Source: CAYUHK01 sp964475165 (GTDB taxonomy: Bacteria; Verrucomicrobiota; Kiritimatiellia; JAAZAB01). Taken from it: DNA of 60,386 nt. The first letter of the stretch is position 1, and every line of letters starts with the position of its first letter. The stretch spans positions 1-60,386 of the forward strand of contig CAYYVN010000010.1 of assembly GCA_964475165.1 (NCBI GenBank), written 5' to 3'. The position numbers and the translations under genes were made by a program. The notes under the pieces are model-generated. The model worked only from the letters and a program-made list of their open reading frames with translations. It was not told where the DNA came from and ran no database searches. Below are positions 8,387-17,029 of the stretch, piece by piece.

Positions 8387-10102
8387 ATGAAAAGAGCTCT
8401 TGAGCAAAAAAAAACGCGGCGCCCGGCCGCGGCCCGCTATGTTATTGGGGTTGATTTTGGAACCAATTCAGTGCGCGCCCTGGTGGTCAATGTCGCCAAC
8501 GGCGCTGAGGTGGGCACGGCCGTTTTTAATTATCCCAGTGGGGTTGAGGGCATTCTGCTCGATCCGCGCAATCATAACCTAGCGCGTCAATCTCCCTTGG
8601 ATTATGAGGCGGGTTTACGGAAGGCCATCCGGGGGGCCCTGGGCCAGGCGCGGCGCCAAGTTGGCCTCAGTTCCGCTCAGGTTATCGGCTTGGGCGTGGA
8701 TACCACCGGTTCCACTCCCATTCCTTGCGATGCGCATTTGCGGCCCATGTGTTTGCAAGCGGCTTGGCGCCGCAACCTGAATGCCTATGCCTGGCTCTGG
8801 AAGGATCATACCGCCAGCGCTGAAGCCGCCGCCATCAGCGCCGCGGCGCGCCGCCAGCGGCCGCATTATCTGGCCCAATGCGGCGGCGCCTATTCGGCCG
8901 AATGGTTCTGGGCTAAAATCTGGCATTGCCTGAATGTTGACCCTCAGTTTTTTGCGGCCACGCATGCCTGGATCGAGTTGCAGGATTATATTCCGGCGCT
9001 TTTATGCGGGATACGCCGCCCAGAGGAAGTCGTGCGCGGGATCTGTGCGGCTGGTCATAAAGCCATGGAGAACCCTCGCTGGGGTGGCCTGCCCGACGAG
9101 AATTTTTTGGCCTCTTTGCATCCTCGATTGGCCCGTCTGCGTGAGCCTATCTCGGCTCCGGCGCAGGCCATTGATCGGCCCGCCGGATATCTGGCCCCGG
9201 AATGGGCCGCCGCTCTCGGGTTGCCGGCCGGTATTCCGGTGGCTGTGGGCGCTTTGGATGCTCATCTGGGAGCGGTGGGCTCCGGCATCCGCAGCGGCAC
9301 CCTGGTCAAGATTATCGGCACTTCCTCCTGCGATATCTTGGTGACTCAGGAAGCAGTGCCTGATATTCCCGGGGTATGTGGCATTGTGGCTGGTTCGGTC
9401 TTACCGGGCTATTATGGCATTGAGGCGGGGCAATCGGCTGTGGGCGATATTTTCCGTTGGTTCGTGAGCAATATTTGTGGTGGTGATGATCGTCTGCAGG
9501 AACAGCTCACGCGCGAGGCCGCCGGCCTGCGTCCGGGCGCCAGCGGTTTATTGGGTTTGGATTGGCATAATGGCAACCGTTCCCCGCTGATGGATCCCAA
9601 CTTGAGCGGGCTCTTGGTGGGCCTTAACCTGCACACAAGCCGCGCCGAGATTTATCGCGCCTGGCTGGAAGCCACCGCCTTTGGCGCTCTGACGATCATC
9701 CGGCGGATCGAGGAATATGGCATTGCCATCGAGCGCGTGGTCTGTTGCGGCGGTATAGCCGCCAAGAATGAACTCTTCATGCAAATCTATGCCGATATTC
9801 TTAAGCGGCCGATGTACCTGGCCCGCTCCGCCCAGGCCAGTGCCCTGGGCGCAGCCATCGCCGGCGCTCTGGTGGCGGGGGCTTATCCTTCCGGCCCGGC
9901 GGCCATTGCCGCCATGACCGGCGTCCAGCGCAAGGTCTTTCGTCCCCGGCGCTCCCAGGTGGCCGCTTATCAGGAACTCTATGCGCTCTATCAGGCTCTA
10001 CAGCAGGCCTTTGCTCTTTGCGGTCCGCCGCCGCTGGGAGGGTTGATGAAGGATCTCTTGCAGCTCAAAGCCGGTGCGCGCGGCCTCCGCTCCACCACCT
10101 GA
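8387..10102 (+). CDS. araB: ribulokinase-like FGGY carbohydrate kinase
   Basis: FGGY-family sugar kinase; the closest fit is ribulokinase, which phosphorylates L-ribulose with ATP. The 571 residues show IGVDFGTNSVRALVVN, IGLGVDTTGSTPIP, the GALDAHLGAVGSGI segment, KIIGTSSCDIL, the IEAGQSAVGDIFRW segment and the C-terminal nucleotide site CCGGIAAKNELFMQIYAD. The length and the sequence around LWKDHTASAEA fit AraB better than xylulokinase or glycerol kinase. GGAGG lies about 14 bases before the ATG. No araA, araD or transporter is nearby, so the physiological sugar is unproven. It is followed 6 bases later by cinA. Confidence 0.85.
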   Translation: MKRALEQKKTRRPAAARYVIGVDFGTNSVRALVVNVANGAEVGTAVFNYPSGVEGILLDPRNHNLARQSPLDYEAGLRKAIRGALGQARRQVGLSSAQVIGLGVDTTGSTPIPCDAHLRPMCLQAAWRRNLNAYAWLWKDHTASAEAAAISAAARRQRPHYLAQCGGAYSAEWFWAKIWHCLNVDPQFFAATHAWIELQDYIPALLCGIRRPEEVVRGICAAGHKAMENPRWGGLPDENFLASLHPRLARLREPISAPAQAIDRPAGYLAPEWAAALGLPAGIPVAVGALDAHLGAVGSGIRSGTLVKIIGTSSCDILVTQEAVPDIPGVCGIVAGSVLPGYYGIEAGQSAVGDIFRWFVSNICGGDDRLQEQLTREAAGLRPGASGLLGLDWHNGNRSPLMDPNLSGLLVGLNLHTSRAEIYRAWLEATAFGALTIIRRIEEYGIAIERVVCCGGIAAKNELFMQIYADILKRPMYLARSAQASALGAAIAGALVAGAYPSGPAAIAAMTGVQRKVFRPRRSQVAAYQELYALYQALQQAFALCGPPPLGGLMKDLLQLKAGARGLRSTT

Positions 10103-10108
10103 ACCAAG

Positions 10109-11359
10109 ATGCAGGCCATTATCATATCCATTGGCGATGAATTGACCTTGGGCCAGATCCTGGATACCAATGCTGTCTGGTTGAGCGCGCAGCTGGCTGA
10201 GCAGGGGGTCACTATCGGTGCGCGTCTGACTGTGCCGGATGAGCGCGCCGCTATCGTGCAGGCCTTTCAGCAAGCCGCGGCCGCCGCGGAATTGGTCATT
10301 AGCAGCGGCGGATTGGGTCCGACCGCCGATGATTTGACCCGTCAGGCCCTGGCCGATCTCTTGGGGGCGCCCCTGGAGCTGGATGCGGCGGCCCTGGCGC
10401 AGATCGAGAGTTTCTTAGCGGCCAGCGCGCGCTCGCCGGCGCCCGCTAATCACATCCAGGCCCAGCGCCCGCACGGGGCTGAATGCCTGAGCAATCCTTG
10501 TGGCACAGCGCCGGGACTCAAGGCGCGCCTGGGTCAGACCTGGCTGATCGCTTTGCCGGGCGTGCCCTTGGAAATGCAGGCCATGTTTAGCAAACATGTG
10601 GTGCCGCTCCTTAAAAAGCCAGCCGCACCCGCTATGCTAACGGCCACCCTGCGGACTTTTGGCCTGGGCGAAGCCCGGCTGGCTGCAGAATTAGGGGCCT
10701 TGATGGCGCGCGATCGCAATCCCAAGCTGGGCTTGACTGTTGCCGCCGGGGTTGTTTCCATTTGCGTGCGCAGTCAGTCTCCCGATCTGGCCCTGGCTCA
10801 GGCCGCCCTGGATGATACCCTGGCTGAGATTCGCCGCCGGCTGGGCACCTGCGTCTATGGTACTGGGCAAACAACGCTGGCGGAGGCTGTCGGTCAGCTT
10901 TTAAGTGAGCGCGGCCGCACCCTGGTTACGGCTGAGAGTTGTACGGCCGGGCTATTGGGGAGCCTCTTAACGGAAATGCCTGGCGCCAGCGCCTATTATC
11001 TGGGGGGTTGGGTGGTTTATGCCAATGCCCTCAAGAGCAGCTTGTTGGGGGTGCCCGAGGCACTTTTGGAGCGGGAAGGCGCCGTCAGCCAAGCGGTCGC
11101 CTTGCGGCTGGCCAGCGGTGCCCTGGAGCGTAGCCGAGCCGATTACGCTCTGGCGCTGACCGGCATCGCCGGGCCCCAAGGCGGCACAGCCGCCAAGCCC
11201 CGGGGCACGGTCTGGATCGCTTTAGCCAGTCGGCAGGCCGGCGCCATCCAGACCACGGCGCAGCACTGCCTCTTTCCGGGCGCGCGCGGCCTGGTGCGCC
11301 AGCGCGCGGCGCAAACGGCGCTCAACATGCTGCGCCTGCATTTATTGGCCGGGCCCTAG
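10109..11359 (+). CDS. cinA: CinA: nucleotide pyrophosphatase / NMN amidase
   Basis: Two-domain protein of NAD salvage. The N-terminal MoaB/MogA-like domain (IISIGDELTLGQILDTNAVWL, SSGGLGPTADDLTR, ALPGVPLEMQAMF) is associated with ADP-ribose pyrophosphatase activity. The C-terminal PncC domain (LVTAESCTAGLLGS, YANALKSSLLGVP, ALTGIAGPQGGT) deamidates nicotinamide mononucleotide. The length of 416 residues is typical. It begins 6 bases after the kinase stop, so the two are likely cotranscribed. Its TAG stop shares the palindrome CTAG with the stop of the convergent iron-sulfur gene. Confidence 0.95.
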   Translation: MQAIIISIGDELTLGQILDTNAVWLSAQLAEQGVTIGARLTVPDERAAIVQAFQQAAAAAELVISSGGLGPTADDLTRQALADLLGAPLELDAAALAQIESFLAASARSPAPANHIQAQRPHGAECLSNPCGTAPGLKARLGQTWLIALPGVPLEMQAMFSKHVVPLLKKPAAPAMLTATLRTFGLGEARLAAELGALMARDRNPKLGLTVAAGVVSICVRSQSPDLALAQAALDDTLAEIRRRLGTCVYGTGQTTLAEAVGQLLSERGRTLVTAESCTAGLLGSLLTEMPGASAYYLGGWVVYANALKSSLLGVPEALLEREGAVSQAVALRLASGALERSRADYALALTGIAGPQGGTAAKPRGTVWIALASRQAGAIQTTAQHCLFPGARGLVRQRAAQTALNMLRLHLLAGP

Positions 11360-12441
11360 CCGGGTTGCGCGGTCTTTGCCTCTTGATCCGCAGGCATTTG
11401 ACCGGCGGTGGTCAAGCGCCAGCGCGGGCGTTTGATGAAGGGGCCGCCGTGAAAGGTCTGCTCGATTGCTTTTTTATTTTCGAGATAATTGAAGCAACTG
11501 CGCATGCAACCGGGCGAGCCGCCGATACCTAACCCGCCGGCGCCCCATTTCTGGATGTAGGCATGGCCTTCGATCAGATAGCCGGAGGGGGTCTCGGGCG
11601 ATGTACGCCAAGTCCCGGTGGACATCGGCCAGCAGAAGCGGTAGGCGGCTTCTTCGGTGAGCTGCTGCTTAGTGACATCGAACTGGTAGCCGGGGAAGGC
11701 CTTGGCGATGAAGGGCGACAGGCGCGGATCACCACCATGGTAGCTGAGGGTGCATTTGCCCATATCCACATCGGCCCAGCGATAGGTTTTATCTTCAATC
11801 TGGATCTCGACGAATTTCTTCTCCTTGATATGCGGGATGGCGCCGGGGCAACCGCTGACGCAGTGCATATCCAGCTTGCAGATGCTGTTGGGCTCGGGGA
11901 GGGGATCCGGCTCCAGGTCCAGATCGGTGATGATGGCCGCCAGGCGCTGACGCGGCCCGAATTTCTTGGTGAGGAAGATCTTCGACCAGCCAATCTCGCC
12001 GATACCAGCGGCTACGCCGGCGATGCGGATAGCCAGGAAGACATCGGCGGCTACGCCACCGGGCCGCAACGGCTTGTTATCGGGCGCGGGCTTGGCCCAA
12101 GCCACGCCGGCCAGGAGGGGCACGGCCTCGAACCCGAAATCTTCGATGAAACAGGCCGTCTCATAGAGGGGCAGCTGCAGGAAGAAGGTATTCAACAAAC
12201 CCGAATAATCGAAGTAAGTATAATTGGGCCAGTAAGTGCCTTCCTCGATCCCGCGCCAGCCGCCGCGCACGATGCGCCGGCCGACGACGATCACCGAGCG
12301 CGCCTCCGGAAAGATGCTCGCCGGATGCATGCGCGGCGGGGCATTCTGAAAGCGCTCGATATTGGCCACTCCAAAAAGGTCCAGCCCTCGTTCCAAGGCG
12401 AAGGCGCGGATCTCAGCTTTGCTGGGCTTATTCTTGAGCAT
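11356..12441 (-). CDS. QueG-like iron-sulfur protein, long paralogue
   Basis: 361-residue protein resembling the epoxyqueuosine-reductase/reductive-dehalogenase-like superfamily (COG1600-type). It shares LFGVANIERF, IFPEARSVIVVGRRI, RGIEEGTYW and AGIGEIGWSK with its neighbour. Cysteines that could hold Fe-S clusters are C-x5-C-x3-CP (CKLDMHCVSGCPGA), GKC, FCWP and GCMRSC; this is not a clean double 4Fe-4S ferredoxin pattern. The ATG at 12441 has GAGGAG upstream and starts 9 bases after the short paralogue ends, so they are an operon with the IclR gene. True QueG substrate specificity is not shown; a cobamide-binding or redox role in a catabolic pathway is equally possible. Confidence 0.7.
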   Translation of the reverse strand: MLKNKPSKAEIRAFALERGLDLFGVANIERFQNAPPRMHPASIFPEARSVIVVGRRIVRGGWRGIEEGTYWPNYTYFDYSGLLNTFFLQLPLYETACFIEDFGFEAVPLLAGVAWAKPAPDNKPLRPGGVAADVFLAIRIAGVAAGIGEIGWSKIFLTKKFGPRQRLAAIITDLDLEPDPLPEPNSICKLDMHCVSGCPGAIPHIKEKKFVEIQIEDKTYRWADVDMGKCTLSYHGGDPRLSPFIAKAFPGYQFDVTKQQLTEEAAYRFCWPMSTGTWRTSPETPSGYLIEGHAYIQKWGAGGLGIGGSPGCMRSCFNYLENKKAIEQTFHGGPFIKRPRWRLTTAGQMPADQEAKTAQPG

Positions 12442-12450
12442 GATGGCTCC

Positions 12451-13296
12451 TCATTTATATAAATTGATTTCGTTTTTGATGCTCCAGGCTTCCCTTTGAC
12501 GGAAGGGAATCCGGAAACGGTTGCCGATGCGTTTGTTCTCTTCCAGGCAGACCAGGCAATTGCGGATGCAGATCGCCGCCAGCCGATCAGGCTTGCCGGC
12601 GGGATGCAGGCGGTTGGGTCGCGCGCCGTTTTTGCAATGGGCACACTTGGCATAATCGATGGTGGCTACCTGCATTTTTTTGCCGGCGATGACCAGCTCC
12701 TTGCTGGCGCCATAGGCCCCCAGGGGGCAGGTTTTTTGGCAGGCCGCGCTGCCCAGGCAGATCTGTTCCTGCCAGAGCGGATCAGGCTCCAGGACGGCAT
12801 CGGTTAAGATCATTTGCAGGCGTTGGCGCGGCCCGTATTGCGGGGTAAGCAACACGCCGCAATAGCCTATTTCTCCCAGCCCGGCGCGCACGGCGGCATC
12901 ATCGAAATCAAGCATGACATTGGGCGCCGGCTGGTTGGGCCGCACCTGGACCCCCATGGGAGGGACCTCCGGCGGCAGGTTCTGCAAGGGCACGGCTTCC
13001 CAGCCATTATCCTCGATGAACTCGGCCAGTTGAAAGGTGGCCAGAGCCAGGAAACGATCTTCCAACCAATCGCAGCCATATTGGGAATAGGTTTGGAAAT
13101 TAGTGCCTTCCTCGACGCCGCGCAGCGTGCCGCGGGTGATGCGCCGCCCGATAAGGATCACGGATTTGGTTTCAGGAAAAATGGTGCAGGGATGTTTCTC
13201 CGGCGGCAGCTCAGCGAAGCGCTCAATATTGGCCACGCCCAGCATATCTACGCGAGCCTGCTTAGCAAAATTGGTGAGATCGGTCTTGGTTAACAT
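12451..13296 (-). CDS. QueG-like iron-sulfur protein, short paralogue
   Basis: 281-residue paralogue of the next gene, sharing MLGVANIERF, IFPETKSVILIGRRI, RGVEEGTNF and AGLGEIGYCGVLLTPQYGPRQRL. The C-terminal part has C-x5-C-x3-CP (CLGSAACQKTCPLGA), then CAHCKNGA and CIRNCLVC, enough cysteines for two clusters. It is shorter than usual QueG proteins (about 350-380). The ATG at 13296 has AGGAGG upstream, overlapping the IclR stop region. Two divergent paralogues in tandem suggest a heterodimer or two related reactions rather than simple redundancy; this is inference. Confidence 0.7.
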   Translation of the reverse strand: MLTKTDLTNFAKQARVDMLGVANIERFAELPPEKHPCTIFPETKSVILIGRRITRGTLRGVEEGTNFQTYSQYGCDWLEDRFLALATFQLAEFIEDNGWEAVPLQNLPPEVPPMGVQVRPNQPAPNVMLDFDDAAVRAGLGEIGYCGVLLTPQYGPRQRLQMILTDAVLEPDPLWQEQICLGSAACQKTCPLGAYGASKELVIAGKKMQVATIDYAKCAHCKNGARPNRLHPAGKPDRLAAICIRNCLVCLEENKRIGNRFRIPFRQREAWSIKNEINLYK

Positions 13297-13304
13297 AGGG
13301 CCTC

Positions 13305-14087
13305 CTATACTGGTTTATGGTTAAGGTTGCTGACAGGTTTTGCGCCCTCCTTGAGCGGCCGACCCTTGCGGATCAAGAGGCCGATGGCCTTGGAGGCCTG
13401 ACGCATTTGCCGTAAAATATTTTGGCGGCGCTGGGCCTTGAATTGCGATTCAGGCAGAAAGGTGCCCAGGGCCGCCGGCACGGATTTCGTGCCCCAGATC
13501 GGGCAGGCAATGCCGGCGGTTTCGCCGGTAAAACGCACCGCCAAACCAGCCGTGCGAATGTGGGCGAGGGCCAGGCGCAATTGGCGGCGCGTAGCCACTT
13601 CCGGCCAGGCGCTCCCCGGCAAGGGGAGGCGCTCTAATATTTTTTTGCGCTCCGTCTCATAAGCCAGCAATAAGCGCCCCGTAGCCGATTGATAGGGGTT
13701 GGTTGGTAGTTGCGGGCCGGCGCTGGCAGCCATCATTTCGCCAATATTGATCTGGCTGAGGATGAAGCGCCGACCCTGGCGCAAGACCACCAGGATCACC
13801 GGTTGTTTGAGGGCTCGAGAAAGTTGGCGCATGATGGGCTCAGCCAGGATAACCAAATCCTGGCGGTAACCGCTGCCGGCGGCCAGGGCATAGGCCATCG
13901 GGCCCAAGATATAGCCCTTTTTGGGAGCCACCTGCTCCACATAGCCGGCGGCCATCAGAGTTTTGAGGATCCGTGCCGCCGTGGCCAGATGCAGTTGGGT
14001 GGCGGCGGCGATCTCACCTAACCCCGGCCCCTGGGCTTGGGCGATATATTCGAGGATGTTAACGGCCCTATGGAGCACTTGAATCAT
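13305..14087 (-). CDS. IclR-family transcriptional regulator
   Basis: 260-residue regulator. An N-terminal winged helix-turn-helix (VLHRAVNILEYIAQ; GEIAAATQLHLATAARILKTLMAAGYV) is followed by an IclR effector-binding domain (SATGRLLLA, IRTAGLAVRF, GIACPIW). The ATG at 14087 is chosen because the family homology starts at MIQVLHRAVNILEY; no Shine-Dalgarno is visible there, so a leaderless or weakly initiated message is possible. A 7-bp inverted repeat lies directly upstream. It is the first gene of an operon with the two QueG-like proteins 8 bases downstream, so it probably responds to a metabolite of their pathway. Confidence 0.9.
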   Translation of the reverse strand: MIQVLHRAVNILEYIAQAQGPGLGEIAAATQLHLATAARILKTLMAAGYVEQVAPKKGYILGPMAYALAAGSGYRQDLVILAEPIMRQLSRALKQPVILVVLRQGRRFILSQINIGEMMAASAGPQLPTNPYQSATGRLLLAYETERKKILERLPLPGSAWPEVATRRQLRLALAHIRTAGLAVRFTGETAGIACPIWGTKSVPAALGTFLPESQFKAQRRQNILRQMRQASKAIGLLIRKGRPLKEGAKPVSNLNHKPV

Positions 14088-14089
14088 TT

Positions 14090-14118
14090 GCGTATTACGA
14101 AAATAAATTTCAATACGC
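14090..14118. promoter_or_regulatory. candidate operator of the IclR operon
   Basis: GCGTATT (14090-14096) and AATACGC (14112-14118) form a perfect 7-bp dyad with a 15-base spacer, starting 2 bases upstream of the IclR start codon. Its position fits an autoregulatory site. Confidence 0.4.
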
Positions 14119-14473
14119 GCTAATCTATGCGGGGGCCTCAGGAGTGTCAAGGCCTTTTTTGAGAGGGCTGCCCAGGCGGCGGCGCCGGGCCGCGCGCTGG
14201 CGCGCAGAACGCCTGGGGCGCCGCCGCGAGCTGCGCGGGGAGGAGGCCGGCTGGCAGCGGGGACGCTGGACCGACCGGGGCGGAATGCTGCTTCGGGCTG
14301 ATTGCTTGGGCGCGCAGTTTAGCCGGCGAAAAAATAACCCTTCAGGCTTGCGGAGAGCAAGGGCCCGAGCTTCATCCGGCCGTACTCTTCATTTTTGGCT
14401 TGAATCCTGAAGGAGCAAGACTATATTGTCTCCTTGAGAATTCACCAGCGGTCCAGAGTAAGATACCAGCGCC
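14119..14473. other. divergent intergenic region without a recognisable gene
   Basis: The left half is very GC-rich with short inverted GC tracts. An 88-codon plus-strand frame here is Arg/Gly-rich and looks like a composition artefact. It presumably holds the promoters of the IclR operon and of the secreted FGE-like gene. Confidence 0.4.
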
Positions 14474-15952
14474 ATGAACCACCCGACGACACTGCTAACG
14501 CATGCCGCGGCCGCGAGCCTGGGCCTCTGGCTGCTCCTGCCCATTTGCGCGCCGGCCAATAATCTGCAGGTGCATAATGTCAGCTTCACCAACACTATCA
14601 AAGATGCCGGCTTCACCGAAATCTCTTTCGATTTGAGCTGGGAAAACTCCTGGCGCGCCAGCTGGACCGAAAATGAGACGGGCGCTGAGCCGCTCACGGT
14701 AACCAACTGGGATGCCGCCTGGGTTTTCGTGAAGTATCGTCTGCGGGATGGCGTCAACACCAACTGGCAACATGTTTACTTGGCCGCTGAGGGACATGTG
14801 GCGCCGGCCGGGATCATCCTCCAGCCCGGAGCAACCGCCGGCACCAATGTGGGGGTCCTTGTGTATCGCAGCGCTGATGGTCATGGGAAGCTGGAAATTC
14901 CCCGGCTGCGCCTGCGCTGGGATTATACCCTTTTCGGTCTCCAAGATACCAGTCCGCTAGATATCAGCGTGCAGGCCATCGAAATGGTTTATGTGCCAGC
15001 GGGGCCCTTTTATGTGGGCAGCGGTGGGGATGAAACGGGCAGTTTAACGGATGGAGCATGGGGCAGTGGTGCCGCTCTTCCCTTGCGCATCACCAGCGAA
15101 GCTGAGCTGGAGCTCAAACAAGAGGCCGGTTATCTCTGGGCGCGCGCACTGATCCAGGCGGGCACACTCTCCAATGCCTATCCCAAGGGCTATGCCTCTT
15201 TTTACTGTATGAAATATGAGCTCACCCAGGGGCAATATACCAAATATCTCAATCAATTGACGGCCGCCCAAGCCGCGCAGCGTTTTCCAGGCTATACCGG
15301 CACGGATCGTCAGACGATAGGCGGTTCTTGGCCGCAGTATACCAATGCGGCTCCCGAGCGCGTGGCTAACTTCGTGAACTGGCCGGATTTGGCCGCCTAT
15401 CTGGCTTGGGCGGGATTGCGCCCCATGACCGAGCTGGAGTTCGAGAAAGCTTGTCGCGGGATCAAGCAACCCTTAGCGAATGAATATCCCTGGGGCGATA
15501 CGACCTATATCAACCAGACTGGTCATATCGGCACTGATGGTAGTGGCACGGAAACAGCCGATCCCATCGACGCCAATTCGGGCGCGCTGGGTCCGGTGCG
15601 GGCTGGCATTTTTGCCCGGCCCGACTCGGATCGTATTCTATCTGGAGCCAGCTATTGGGGGATCATGCAATTGGGTGGAAATGTGAATGAGCGGGTCGTC
15701 AGCTTGGGCCAGGCTGGTTGGTCCTTCAGCGGCTCGCAGGGCGCCGGATTCCTGGGGGCAACGGGCCTGGCCCTCAATGAGGATTGGCCAGCCAACGATA
15801 CGGCCGCTGGTTCCGGATTTCGGGGCGGCTCGTGGAGCGGATATGCGAATCAGCAAAGGACCTCTCACCGGGAACATGCGACTACCGCCAATATCACCAG
15901 GCATAAAGCCTATAGCGGCCGCGGGGTGCGCACGGCGCCGCCGGATTTCTGA
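14474..15952 (+). CDS. secreted formylglycine-generating-enzyme-like (SUMF1) protein
   Basis: 492-residue exported protein. Residues 1-28 look like a signal peptide (ASLGLWLLLPICAPA then N). About 30-165 is a beta-rich unassigned domain. From about 170 a SUMF1/FGE fold is recognisable: MVYVPAGPFYVGS, YCMKYELTQGQYTKYLNQ, RPMTELEFEKACRG, YPWGD, LGGNVNERV, FRGGSWSGY and GRGVRTA. The cysteines of true FGE in the region following RGGS are absent (SWSGYANQQRTSHREHA), so it is probably not a formylglycine-forming enzyme; a binding or structural role is more likely. Such secreted SUMF1-domain proteins are, to my knowledge, common in PVC bacteria. No sulfatase gene is adjacent. Confidence 0.8.
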   Translation: MNHPTTLLTHAAAASLGLWLLLPICAPANNLQVHNVSFTNTIKDAGFTEISFDLSWENSWRASWTENETGAEPLTVTNWDAAWVFVKYRLRDGVNTNWQHVYLAAEGHVAPAGIILQPGATAGTNVGVLVYRSADGHGKLEIPRLRLRWDYTLFGLQDTSPLDISVQAIEMVYVPAGPFYVGSGGDETGSLTDGAWGSGAALPLRITSEAELELKQEAGYLWARALIQAGTLSNAYPKGYASFYCMKYELTQGQYTKYLNQLTAAQAAQRFPGYTGTDRQTIGGSWPQYTNAAPERVANFVNWPDLAAYLAWAGLRPMTELEFEKACRGIKQPLANEYPWGDTTYINQTGHIGTDGSGTETADPIDANSGALGPVRAGIFARPDSDRILSGASYWGIMQLGGNVNERVVSLGQAGWSFSGSQGAGFLGATGLALNEDWPANDTAAGSGFRGGSWSGYANQQRTSHREHATTANITRHKAYSGRGVRTAPPDF

Positions 15953-16090
15953 TTCCAGTCAGCCACCGGTTTGCTTGGCCGGCGCGGCTCTCGCCTACAG
16001 CTCGCCCAAGCCTTTCCTTGTTCCTCCCGGCCAGCTTTGTTAGATTAAAGGAGGAGCGAACATCTGCGGCGTCTGTGAGGGAGAGCTTTA

Positions 16091-17005
16091 ATGGCGACAC
16101 CGGCTATCAGCGTTATTATTCCGGCCTATAACCATGAACGCTATATTGCCCCGGCGATCGCCAGCGTCTTGGAGCAATCCGAGGGCGACCTGGAACTGAT
16201 CGTGATAGATGATGGCTCCACCGACCACACCTGGGAGGTCATTCAAAGCATACAGGACTCGCGCCTGGTGCGGCGGCGGCAGACCAATCAGGACGCCTAC
16301 AACACACTCAATCGTGGCCTGCATCTGGCGCGCGGGCGCTGGATTGCCATCCTCAATTCCGATGATCGTTATGCGCCGCAGCGTCTGGAGCGGCTGCGGG
16401 CTGAGCAGCAGGCTTCCGAGGCCGTCTGTCTTTTCAGCGATGTGCAGCCGATCGACGCCGCCGGCCGGGAGATCAACGCGCCCGATCATCCTTGGCAGCG
16501 TTGGCATCAGACCAATCGCCGCTACTATTTCGCCTGTGGCGATCTCTATCAGGCCTTTCTTAAGGGCAACCTGATGGCCACCAGTTCCAACTTGTTTCTG
16601 ACGGCGGCGGCGGCGCGGCAGGTGGGCGATTTTTGTGCCCTGCGCTTTTTGCATGATTACGATTATATCTTCCGCATCTTACAGAGCTTCCCGGGGCGCG
16701 TGCGGTATCTGGCGGAGGAGAGGCTCTTATATTATCGGCTGCATAGCGCCAACACACTGCGCGAGGGCGCCATTCGCGCTCGGGAGCAGGATCAGGAGGT
16801 GATTCGGAAATATTTGCTGGCGGCCATGCCGGAAGCTGTGCGGCCTCTGGCCCAGGCGGGCACGGAGCGCTTGCTGGAACTGGAACGCGAATTATGCCGG
16901 GAACGTAACCGCCCGCCCGCCGCCGGCTATCTGGATCGTCTGCGCAACAGGCTAGCCGCTTGGATACCAATCCGCCTGCGCCGCCGCTTGGGGGGTGGGG
17001 CTTGA
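16091..17005 (+). CDS. GT2-family glycosyltransferase
   Basis: 304-residue inverting glycosyltransferase with a GT-A fold: ISVIIPAYNHERYIAPAIAS, LIVIDDGSTDHTWEV, the metal/nucleotide site ILNSDDRYAPQRL (DD in place of DXD), and a late FLHDYDYIFRIL segment. It likely adds a sugar to a surface polysaccharide or glycolipid; donor and acceptor are not predictable. GAGGGAG lies about 10 bases before the ATG. It is first in a plus-strand run with the HAD protein (24 bases downstream), the small Trp-rich ORF and the two-domain glycosyltransferase. Confidence 0.9.
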   Translation: MATPAISVIIPAYNHERYIAPAIASVLEQSEGDLELIVIDDGSTDHTWEVIQSIQDSRLVRRRQTNQDAYNTLNRGLHLARGRWIAILNSDDRYAPQRLERLRAEQQASEAVCLFSDVQPIDAAGREINAPDHPWQRWHQTNRRYYFACGDLYQAFLKGNLMATSSNLFLTAAAARQVGDFCALRFLHDYDYIFRILQSFPGRVRYLAEERLLYYRLHSANTLREGAIRAREQDQEVIRKYLLAAMPEAVRPLAQAGTERLLELERELCRERNRPPAAGYLDRLRNRLAAWIPIRLRRRLGGGA

Positions 17006-17029
17006 GCATCAACCAGCGGGGGAACGACC

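Noticed and set aside
11563..12462. 299-codon plus-strand frame opposite the long QueG-like gene
   Set aside because: Antisense shadow: Asp/Gly-rich, no motif, while the minus-strand product has clear paralogy to its neighbour.
14144..14410. 88-codon Arg-rich plus-strand frame
   Set aside because: Composition mirrors the local GC-rich DNA; no ribosome site or homology.
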